Below are positions 35,901-47,900 of a stretch of 64,000 nt of DNA, piece by piece; position 1 is the first letter of the stretch; each line of letters begins with the position of its first letter. The notes beneath the pieces are model-generated. The model made no database searches and was not told the origin of the DNA. It worked only from the letters and a program-made list of their open reading frames with translations. The stretch spans positions 79,112,001 to 79,176,000 of the forward strand of contig NC_088679.1 in the NCBI RefSeq assembly GCF_950023065.1, in the 5' to 3' direction. Made by a program: the position numbers and the translations under genes. The stretch is from Planococcus citri. Its lineage: Eukaryota > Arthropoda > Insecta > Hemiptera > Pseudococcidae.

Positions 35901-38900
35901 CATTTTAAAAAAAATCTCTCAAAGAAGGATCCTTTTTCAATATTTTGATAAAAATGGCACTTTTGACCTCGACTGCTTTGCAAAAAATTCCGCTTTTTGA
36001 CATTTCCTCCCAAAAAATTGACACTTCTTGACTTATGCAATTTGAAAAAAAAAAAAACAGAACCTTATGAAGTTATGAGCAAGTAAAGTAAAAAGCAGCG
36101 CTTTCGTATGGCAAATTTGGAACAAAAAGAGGATTTTTAAGCAGATAAAACAGAAATAAATTATTTTTGTATATGGGGGTGGTGGGGAGGGGGGAGGGGG
36201 TGCAAAAATTATGAACTCACAACTTTCGAGAATTCATTTTTAAAAAATATAACGGGCACTTACTTTCTGGATGTTGCGGTCTCATTGAAAACTTTCCATC
36301 GCGTCAGACCACTTTGAGTTGATACAAATTTTACTTGAATTCCATTTCTTGTGAAAAAATCTTTACTATTTTCGCAACAAAAAAAAAACACAAAAAATCA
36401 GAGACGAGAGACACTTGAACACATGCTATCAAAATTTTGGAAACGGAGCCGGACTGAACAAAATGGAACCTTTTATATTTGGCAACACTGTTTTTTCTTA
36501 CGTTGAAATAATTACTCAAGTATGTAATATCATGTCAGGAAATTTTCAGCTGAGATAGGTGAAGTGATGAGTATTCTTTAAAATTAGTTTGGAAATGAGT
36601 CAAAAAAATACATCGAGTAACTTTCGTCTTTAAATTGGAAAATAAATTAAAAAAAAAAAATAAATTCATCTTTTTTTTTCAACTTCCTTTTCCAATGAGT
36701 TCATTTTTCTTCAGTCTGTCCCCATAACAGAATAGGAGAACTGTAACTTACTCTTCTGGTGAAATTTCGTTTGCAAATTCTTTGAATGTAAGTTTCGCAT
36801 CGAAAAATAATACGTCCATTAATTCCCTATCGCCTGTCGACATTCGAGTAATTAATTTACGAGTGTTTTTGATGCATTAACTATATGGGAATAAAGAAAA
36901 ATGTGCACCTATTCGTAAAACAAAATTATGACAGAATAAATACTTACAAAAGTAATCCCCTTCTGGTTTGAATGTAGTATCCACAGTAAAGCAGGTAGCT
37001 AAAAAAAAAAAAAAAAAAAAATAGTAATAATAATGTTATGTCTATTTAGAAATTAAATCGATTTACCTACTCGATTTTGTAGATATACCTAAAAGCACTC
37101 ACCAAACGTATCGTCGAAATCTATGTTCTTGTCAGCGTCTTTGATTTGGTGCTCATCGTGCCATGTGAAATTTCTAGTCCTTTTATCCTCGAACATCATG
37201 GATAAAAATTTTTGTAGCTTCTTTTTGGGCGTGCGGTAATCGTATTTTTGTCTGGTTCTGAAGTCGCAGTAAGTCCTGCGCAATTGGCAAAATATTTAGT
37301 CAATCTATAAAGTAATACTGTATGCTGTATGTATTGTGTTGATATTCTTCTACAAAAGCATCCAACTTACCATTTCGGATGAATATTCCAATTACCATCG
37401 GTTTCAAAATAATGAGAGTAATTTTCATCTGAGGAAAAGGAAAATGATGTCACTTCGAAGTGGCGATATTAAACAAAGATGGAGCATTGCATGCTCAATT
37501 GGTATACATATAAAAATATACACTTGAAAACAGTAGGTATTTGAATATTATACCTTTTAATTTCGTTTCGTCGGCTTTGATCCAGTAATTACCGTAACCT
37601 TTGGGTAAAGCTAAACCCAGTGTAAATGGACTGCATCTTAAAGGCGCATAGAAATAACTTCTCAGTTCTGAACCAACACGAGTCTGAAAAATGCCGATGT
37701 TCTTAGATAAAACTATACCTAGATAAAACTCTATAAATGGAGGGCTCAGTTGATATTTGTAGTTGAAAAACTAATATACCTAGACTATTTTATTTTTTCT
37801 CGTTGCCACTGTCAACCTAAATATTTTTTTTTTTTTTTTTTTTTTTTGTTTGTTTTAGGTGAGTGCAAGTTTTTGTTATGAAAGTTGAAGAACGTGATAA
37901 TAAGTAAGTCACTTTTTTTTGTTCTCGTGTCCGGTCGGCAATACTGAGTATCTAAATTCCCTTCTTGTCCCAATACTTGAGGAACTTCATCCCCTCATCA
38001 TCAATTGTCTGGTCCAGTTTGTCTGCGTCAAAGTCACCATATAAGCGACACCCGAAAAGGAGTCTGTCATCTTGTACCTCGCCACATTCGCACAGATCAT
38101 CATCAGCCAAGTGCCATCTGGGTAGGTTGGATTTTGAGCGTGTTCCGCTTCTAATTCTATTCAGCGTTTTCCAGAGGCTGTACTTCAGTTGGTTGCCTTG
38201 GGGCAATGATTCGCTCATAGTATTGCTACTTGATGCTGTGTTCCAGATTTGACTGCGTTCAACTTCAGCAGGAGCACTCAATTCATTCACTGTTCTTAGG
38301 AAACTGTGTCTAGATTTTAGTCTGCTCTCTGGTAATTTGTTGTAGCCATGCATGGGGTGTAGGATGTGTGTGTTGCTTTAGTTTTTTCTGCTCCGGGAGC
38401 AACCTCCCTACACACTTCCAGTGGTGCAATCCGTGCGAGACAATGCAGAGTTGTGAGTGCAGTTGGTCTGAGGCATCCTGTCACCAATCGGCAGGCTTCA
38501 TTCAGGGGCACATCTACTTTTTTAGCAAGTGCTGATTGTCCCCATGCTGGGCAAGCATATTCTGCAACTGAGTAACACAGCGCTAGTGCTGATGTGCTCA
38601 GGACCTGTGGTTTAGCTCCCCGTCTGCTACCTACCAGCTTTCGGATCAGATTTATTCTAACAGCCACTTTCATTTTAGTTTTTTCACAGTGTTGCTGGTA
38701 GGTGAGTGATCTATCCAGTGTCACTCCTAAATATTTGGGGTGGTCATTGTGATTCAGTGCAGTGTTTCCCCATTGGATGTTGAGCTGTCTCTTGGTCTCA
38801 CGGTTTTGCAGGTGGAATGAACAGGTTTCTGTCTTGGATGGATTTGGCCTGAGGTGGTTGGCTTTATAGTATTCGTCGAGTTCTTCTATTGCCTGATTCA

Positions 38901-41900
38901 GTGTGTATGTCTTCCACCTCTACAAATGTGTCACACTGTGCTGTGAGCGCCAAGTCATCTGCATAAAGGAAGCGACGTGCAGGTCCTCCAATTGGTTGGT
39001 CATTGGTGTAGATATTAAAAAGGATGGGTGACAGGCCACTTCCCTGTGGCAAGCCATTCTTTTACCTTCTCCAAGTGCTGTTCTTTCCATCTAAAGTCAC
39101 ATAGAACCTCCTGTCTTTAAGCAGTGTCATGATGATTTCTGTAAATTTGTAGTCCCTGGTCTGTTCATAAATCTTGTACCAAAGTTACTGATGACACACT
39201 GTGTCAAATGCTGTAGTGAGGTCCACAAACACAGCACCAGTGACCTTGCGCTGTTCAAAACCATCCTCAATGTGCTGTGTTAAACTCAGGACCTGACCAG
39301 TACAAGCTTTCCCAAATCTGAAACCTACCTGCTGACTGATTACGTTCTTGTCAATATGCTCAGCTACCTACTTGATTTAGGACCACTCACTCAAATATCT
39401 TATACAGGTGACATGGTAACGATATAGGGTGGTAACTTTTAGGGTCATTTGGGTCTTTGCCTGGCTTCTGGATAGCAATGACATGGACCTGTCTCCATAA
39501 TTGAGGTATTTTTGATGTTTCTACACAGGTGTTGTACAATTCCTGGATTCATGTGACAGTTTTTGGCCCAAAATGCTTCATCTGCTCTACATACATTTTA
39601 TCAACAGCTGCTGCTTTTTGATTTTTGGCTGAGTGTAAAAATTTTCTCAAACATGAAAAATGCAAATTTTGATTTCCGTTAGATGGATTCCTATTTTAAC
39701 CACATTTGATCATTTTCATCCCCTTACCCTGATTTATTTTAAAAATTTGTGAGTTGCGAATTTCGAGTCGGAGTCATTCATCTTCAATCTTTTTTGTTTC
39801 TCTAAACCAATATTACCAAAATGCATGTATCAAATTTTAACAAATTTTTCTAATTTGAAAAAAAAAATGAAATTGAGAAAATCTGCATTTGCATACCTGG
39901 CTATCGTAATGAAATTTAATGGTCATATTTTCCATTAGATTGCGTTCTTGATTCACCATGCTCCTTCTCAACTGTAAAAATAAAGAGGCGCGATTGTATT
40001 TTAATGAATTATACATACAGTAAAGCACTTATCTACTCAAGTTCGAGATACTTTGTATAAACATTTACCTCTACGATTCTCTCATTCGGTTTTCTAGGCT
40101 CGTTTTCATTATCATCATAAAATTCTATTTCAGTCAAGTCTACACTATTGAAATTGACTCTGAAAGTTTTGTCTTTCTGAACATTCCGCATTGTCCAAAA
40201 AAATAAAAAACAACCGCGATTGAATCAGTTCTAGTTGTTTTGAGGTTAATTCGATAGGTAAGTAGGTAAGAACAGATTACTCACTACTGGTGTCAGATCC
40301 GGATGAAATAATAAATATCCGTTGTTGGTGACGATAAAGGCGTATCCATTTACACCGATCTGAAAATTTGTATCGTTGAAAAATTATCCATCTCGTGATT
40401 TTTAGGCAGATACCTACTCGTAGCAAACTACCTACTTACTTTATGAGATATTACTAGTCTTTCGAAATCTGCAACTGGAACGTCGATGGCTGCTACTCCG
40501 ATCATTTCCTCTTTCCCGGGCTACCAATCGAATAAATTGCTATATTTAATAGGTATGGCAGTCGAATTGACGATTTTCTTGACAAGGTAAAACTAAATAA
40601 TATCTTATTGTATCTAATGTTATGCCATGCCATACCGTTGGATTTGTGAGATTTATCTTTTTGTAAACTGGCGTTGTGACTGATGTCATTATGAAAGGTT
40701 CGTTTAAATTGCCATATTCGGGATGGTCTTGTTGGTCATCATCGACTTCCGGCTGATCTTCTCCCATTTCAGAACCTCTATCCCTCTGTATTGAAACATA
40801 ATTATAAATAAGCAAATTTTAAGGATTATAGTTAATTAACTCGTAAGTGTTAGCGGATTTGGCTGATTCGATGATCGTCGATGACCTACCTTTATGTCTA
40901 AAAATACGTGAGTCCAAGATACCGGATAGTTCTGCGTGTTTTCATTTTGAGTTCTCGCTATGACTGGTAGATATTTAAGTGCGTCTTCGGGTACTTCGTC
41001 CATAGTTCGAACGTGGACTATTGAGCCTAATGTGGGTAAATTTTTTGTTTAATTTCAGCATTGTGGAGTATCATTAATCATTTTATTCTTCCTAGAACCT
41101 CATTTGTGACATCGGCGTAAACGAAATTACTCGTAGATGGAGATGTTGAAGGGCTATCAAGCTTCATTCTGCGTAGAAACGCAGGTAATTTTTATGCTTG
41201 AAGAACAACAAGCAAAAAAAAAAAAAAAAAAACTGAAATGTGGGCAGCGTTTTTTGAAAAATTTTAGTGGTCGAAACTATCACGAATTCAGGACTTAGTT
41301 TTCATTTTTTTCATAAATTACAATCTTGCAGAATTTTGAACCAAATTAAAACTAGAAGTTCTGATTTTTTGCCAAAGTACTCCAAAAAGTATATTGCTTT
41401 GTCGCCAAAATTCTCTAAAAGTTCTGCATTTCGGCCAAACTTGCCCAAAGTGTGGAATTTTCTGAATTTTAAACAAAATTTCCAAAAAACTCCTTTTTGT
41501 TAAAATTGCAGAAAAGTGTAGCCTTTTTTGTAAAAATTACCAAAAAGTCTTAAATTTTTGCAATAGTAGGTAGCTAAAAAGTTCTACTTTTCCATCAAAA
41601 TTTCCAAATAGTCGATACACTAACATTATTGTAAAAATACTGCTTTTTAGTAAAAATGTCAAAAAAGAACAACTTTTGTGAGGCCAGATAAGAAGACATG
41701 GCTAGCATAAAAGGCTTAATAGGAAGGTCACTGACCTCAAGAAGCCAGTCAGAAAGAACAATGACCTTGAGAGGTCATAAGACAAGCAGCCCGGTCAATG
41801 ACCTAAAGAAATTAGACATATTATGGACATATGACCTTGAAAAGCCAGAGGTGCAGGTCAGTGACCTTGGAAGGACATTAAGCAGGCTGCCAGGTGAATG

Positions 41901-44900
41901 ACCTTAAGAGGCCAGACAGCGGTACAGATGACTTTGAGAAGCCAGAGGTGTAGGTCAATGACCTCGAGAGGCAATTAGGCAGATAGACCAGTCAATGACC
42001 TTGAGAAACTAGACACATGGACAGATGACCTTGAGAAGCCAGAGGTGCAGGTCAGTGACCTTAGGAGGACATTAGGCAGGCCTACTGGTGGATGACCTTA
42101 AGAAGCCAGACAGCTGTACAGATGACTTTGAGAAGCCAGAGGTGTAGGTCAATGACCTCGAGAGGCCATTAGGCAGATAGACCAGTCAATGCCCTTGAGA
42201 AACTAGACACATGGACAGATGACCTTGAGAAGCTAGAGGTGCAGGTCAGTGACCTTAGGAGGACATTAGGCAGGCCGACTGGTGAATGACCTTAAGAAGC
42301 CAGACAGCTGTACAGATGACTTTGAGAAGCCAGAGGTGTAGGTCAATGACCTCGAGAGGCCATTAGGCAGATAGACCCGTCAATGACCTCAAGAAACTAG
42401 ACATATGGATAGATGACCTTGGGAAGCCAGCGGTGCAGGTCAGTGACCTTAGGAGGACATTAGGCAGGCCAACCAGTGAATGACCTTAAGAACCTAGACA
42501 TGTGGACAGATGACCTTGAGAGTCCAGATAGACAGACAGAAAGTCAGTCGATTTTAGAGAGCTGGACTGTTAGGTCACTGACCTTAAGAGTCTGAACACA
42601 TGGGTCAATGACCTTAAGGGGACGGGAACACCGACTGGTGACAACCTTGGAAACCCAAACATGCGGGTCAATGACTTTGAGAGACCAGACAGGCTGGCAG
42701 ACAACCTTGGTAAACTGGATGGGTAGGTCATTGACCTTGAGAGGCTAAACACATTAGTCAATGACCTTAGTTAGGAGATCAGACAGGCTGACAGCCGATC
42801 TTGGAAAGATATAGACTAAGTAGGTCACTGACCTTAAGAGGCTAGACATATGGGTCAATGACCTTGATGAGCCACTTACACCAACCAGCGATGACTTTGA
42901 AAATCCAAACAAATCGGTCAGTGACCTTGAGAGGTCAGATAGACGGACAGACGACCTTGGAAAACCAAACGGATAAGTCAGTGACCTTGAGAAGTTGAAC
43001 TCACAGGTCAGTAACCTTTAGAAAATGAATAAATGAACAATGAAAAATTCGCATGATTTACTTTAAATTTTGACTCAGTTTTTTTATAGAAAGCTCCACC
43101 AAAGACCAAAGGCTCACAATAAGCCCAAAATTTTGAAAAATTTGTGTGACCTAATAATTGGGTTTTTGGGTTTTTTGATGTTGCTGATTTCAGATTTCAA
43201 CTCATTTTTTTAATACAAAGTTCCAAAAGCTCTGCCATGAGTCTCAAATTTAAAAAAAAATTGTGTGACCTATTGTTTAAGTAGTTTTTTGAGCTGCTGA
43301 TTTAAATTTCATTTTTTTTATTGAAAACTTCAAGAGCTCACAGGGAGTCTCAAATTTTGAAATAAATTATATCAATTTTTAAATAATTTTTCTAATGCGA
43401 CCTCAACCCTCTCTGACCCCCCCCCCCCAGAAAAAACTCTAGTCACAAACCCCAAATTTAAAGAAAAATTGAAAAATTCATGTGGTCTGAGATTTTTCTC
43501 AAATTTTGAGCGAGTTTGCGATGAAATACATACCTAGTTAGTTTGCAATTTTGGAATAAATTTCAATATGTTGTGTTTCAATATTTTGTGTAAGGCGGGT
43601 GAATAGTTAGATACTTTTATTGGTTGAAAATCATATGTAGGTACCTAGACCTACTTTTAAAATGTCGATATTAGGAGTTGACTCGCCTGGTTTTAGACAT
43701 TTACTTCCCCACTGCACTTCATTAACTTCTACAATGTCTTTGCCGATAAAATAGATGAACAAATCCACTTCCATGTTTGGCCCTCCGTAAATCCTTTTGT
43801 ATTCTCTTAGTATTACATCAAATTCAGCTTGAGAAGGTAGCTGGTCTGTTAATAGGAAGATGGCCTGATTACGCCTTTCGGATTGTTCGGTCTTATTCTG
43901 TATAAACTACATTTCAACCAAACATAAGTGAATGGAATGAAAAAATCAATGTGTAAATTTTAGGTAGATATGTGTAATTGAATTGATCCGTCAACTTACA
44001 TCGTGTAACATTTCAAATGCTTTAATAAATCCCTTTGTAAAATTGATTTTGTTATCGGGACACATATCGTACAATGATTTCTTGAATAGTTCCACATTTT
44101 CGGGTGTAGCCTGTAGATGAAAAAATCATTCAACTGCTATAGCGAATTATTCGATAAATTTCTTTATGCCTACCTACCTAATTATTAAAATATCAATACC
44201 AACTTGGACGAGGGTATCGTTGAAACAATCCACTAAACAATGCACCTCTTCTTTTATCATTTGGAAAAGATTAACGAAATCGTTGTTACTGAACGTCTGA
44301 AGTAACGTATCGACCGTCAGCTGAGCTATGGTATTCCTCATACCGTACATCGTTCCAGAATTATCGATCAATATGATCACCTCTTTTGAACAAGTGGCTG
44401 CTTGAACGTACCAAATACGTTTACGGCAATCGTACTTGTCAGGTTCCATTGCCCAGCGGTAAGCTTTAAAAGATTAAATCGCAATTTTACGTATTTATAC
44501 GAGGATCGTTCGATTGTGAAAGGAAAAACACCCGTGTAAAGTGAAAATAACCTGGAAAATGTCTTAGAAATCCCGACGTGCTAGCGAAATACTGCCACAT
44601 TAGCGATGTATCTTTGTCGTAATTTTCTTTAAAAGTTTCGTCTAATTTTTCAGACCAAACTATCGGTTCAATGACTCTGTCCCCTGTAATTGAGAAATAT
44701 TCGATTCGTATTAAGTATGCAATTAAAATTGAAAACAGTTGTTTTTTGTTTTTTTTTTTTTTTCGTAAAAAGCGTCAAAAATTATTTGATAATGTAATTA
44801 AGTAGTTGCTTATGAGATCACGTACATCTGTCGTAAATATTTGTTGGCACATGCACTGAACTGTAGTCGGTGTTGACCAAAACATAATTAAAGTGAGGAT

Positions 44901-47900
44901 CGACGCTCAAATTCATGCTTTCAAAAGTCAAATTTTCAGGCACTTCGTAGTACGTGGAATAATTGAAATTAGGCCTAGGATCATTGACAGAAATGTCGGA
45001 AAATTTTGAATTGCGGTACGATATCTCTTTCCTGGCCATAAGATCGGATGGTATTGTTCCTTTTTGACTTTCCGCCTCTTGCGTAGCATTTTGAAGGCGC
45101 TGCGAAATAAAAAAATAGATATAGCTATTTATGCTAGGCTGAAAAAAGGATTCTATTTTCTAAAAAAAATGGACTTAATTGCACTTTGGAAAATTGCCCT
45201 TCAATTAGAACAAAAAATAAAATTAAAAAAAAAAAATTATTTCATGGTCAGAATAATAGTTTTCATGAGTAGCACGATTTTCCGAGTTCTATGGAGCTTT
45301 CCTCATACTAATTTTTTTTTCTTTTTTAAATTGGAATTGATCAAATACATAGTCCAGTCATTTTAGCAAAAATTTTAGTAGAACCTCGAAAAAATTGGGG
45401 AAAGCTGAATTTCACATTATTTGTTCAGATGGAGTGATGAAAACGCACAAGACATAGAGATACATAGAAGAAGAAATTGGAGAACCAGAAGACAGAATTT
45501 CATTTAGAGAGCTACAAGAGGCTTTGAAAACAGCAAAAAATGCAAAAGCTCCAGGAGAAGATGGCATACCAACAGAATTGTACAAATATGCAAGTGGTGA
45601 ATTCAAAAGAAGACTGCTGGAATTCCTAAATAGGATGTACCAAGAAGAAAAGGTACCTGAAGAATTCAAAACAGCAATTGTAATACCACTGTTCAAGAAA
45701 GGTGATTTATGTCAAACCTGAAAAACTACCGAGGAATAAGTCTACTCAATACCTGCTACAAGATATACATATGCAAAAATACTGGCAAAACGACTGGCAG
45801 ACCATGCAGAAGAAAATATGTCAGAAAGTCAAAACGGATTCAGAAAAGGAAGATCATGCACTGATTACAACCTAGAAACACGCATGTGCTTTATAGACCT
45901 GGAAAAAGCAGTATGATAGGGTCAATAGAAAAAAACTGTTTGAAGTGCTAAAAGATGAAGAGATAGCATATAAAATGTGAAAGGTAATAAACAGCATTTA
46001 TAAGAACACCAGAATAAGAGTACGAATTGGAAATAAACTCTTAGAACAAGCAGAAATAAACAGGGGAGTTTGCCAGGGATGCCCACTGTCTTGTGTTTTA
46101 TTCAACATGTACATGGATCACATGGTGAAAGAATGGCAGAAAATGAAACCAAAAGGAATCAAGACAGACAGAAGGCAGGAAATATCAACAGTACTTTTCG
46201 CAGATGATCAAGCAGTACTAGCCGAAACAGAAGATGACCTACAGAGATCAATGTACAATCTAACAAAGACATCAGAAAAGTATGATATGAGAATATCATC
46301 AGAGAAAACAAAAACAATGGCCTTCAAAGGAAAGGAACCAGTAAGAAGCAAGATTGTAATAAATGGAAAAATCATTGAACAGGTCAATAATTTCAAATAC
46401 CTGGGAAACACGATATCATACCAGGGAGAAGTAGATGTTGGTGGAAAGATTGCAAAGTTCCTGAGAGTCACAGGACTGATAAATAGGACCCTGAGAAGCA
46501 GTAAGGTGCGAAAAGAAACAAGATTGAAGGTGTACAATACCCTAGCAATACCAATGATGACTTATGGAAGCGAGGTTTGGGCACTGAAGAAATCTGATAA
46601 AAGAAGAATAACGCAGGGGTGCTAACCTTAATTATTTTAATTAAGGTTACGGTTTCACTCCAATTTTTTTGTTGTCATTTTTCGGTTTTGATTTCGGTTT
46701 TGGTTTTGAAATTCAAAATTTCGGTTTCAGTTTGGGTTTCGGTTTTACTCACAAAAATTCCAGTTTTGGTTTCGGTTTTCGGTTTTTTTGGGTTTTACAT
46801 ATTTTTTAAAAAAATTTCTTCGCAACCCAAACAGCAACAACCAAGGACCGAATTTGTTAGGTTCAGTTCATTATATTTATCAATTTCCCTGGATTTCGAC
46901 TTTCGAGTCTCAAAAGTCAAAAATTAGAAAAAATCTCCCCAAAAAAATTTAAAAAACCGAAAAAAACCCAACAGAAAACCTTAAAAAACCGAAAAAAACC
47001 CAAACTGAAAACCGAAAAAAACCGAAATAAATTATATCGGTTTAGGTTTCGGTTTCACTCACGCTGCTTCATTATTTTCGTTCTGGTTTTTTACGGTTTT
47101 TAAAAAACCTATGAAATTTCGGTTTTTGTTTTCAGTTTGGGTTTGAAAATGGCTAAAATTATGGATCTTATTTGGGTTTGGGTTTGGGTTTTCGGTTTTT
47201 TGCGGTTACGGTTAGCACCCCTGGAATAACGGCAGCTGAGATGAAGTTCATGAGGAGAACAGCAGGGGTGACTCTCAGAGACAGAGTCCCATCTGAGAAA
47301 ATAACAGCAGATCTCGGAGTGATGCCAGTCATGAAAAAGATAAAAAAGTATAGGAAAGATTGGAGAAATCATGTCAAAAGGATGGAGGAAACAAGATCAC
47401 CAAAACAGGTCCTCCAATATACACCAATGGGGAAAAGAAGCAGAGGGAGACCAAGGAGGAAACTCACTGATACCTCAGGCTCATCCTCGGCAGGGTCCAC
47501 ACCACAGCAGACAGGCCAATAGGCCTACCGCTTAAAAGGAAACGACGACGACGGTCTCTAAAACAATCCATCAAAAGTTACACCTCGCAACTTGCGGGCT
47601 AAACCCACCAGAGGTCTTTAACCTTTGCCGATATAGGTTTTTCAGCTATATCGCCAAAATGAAGGATCCGAGAGGTAAAAATGTTGAATAAAAATTATTC
47701 TACGCTAAGGGCCATATGCCATATTTATAGATGTTATTTGACAATTGCTTGGCTAAGTAGCGGATTTCTTTTCGATTTTTCTAGCAAAGACTTACCAATA
47801 GAAGAGGATGTAGAAAAGGAGTGGGTATGCCTGAAAACTGTTGTACAGAGAGCAGCATAGGAGGCCCTGGGAAAAAGATCAACTGATCAAGTTGACAAAA

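Noticed and set aside
34447..36040. Series of open frames rich in Lys, Phe, Ser and Cys on both strands
   Set aside because: They are translations of the tandem minisatellite and stop or shift with unit boundaries.
34680..36040. CRISPR-like array
   Set aside because: Units are degenerate and contiguous without unique spacers, in a eukaryotic intron.
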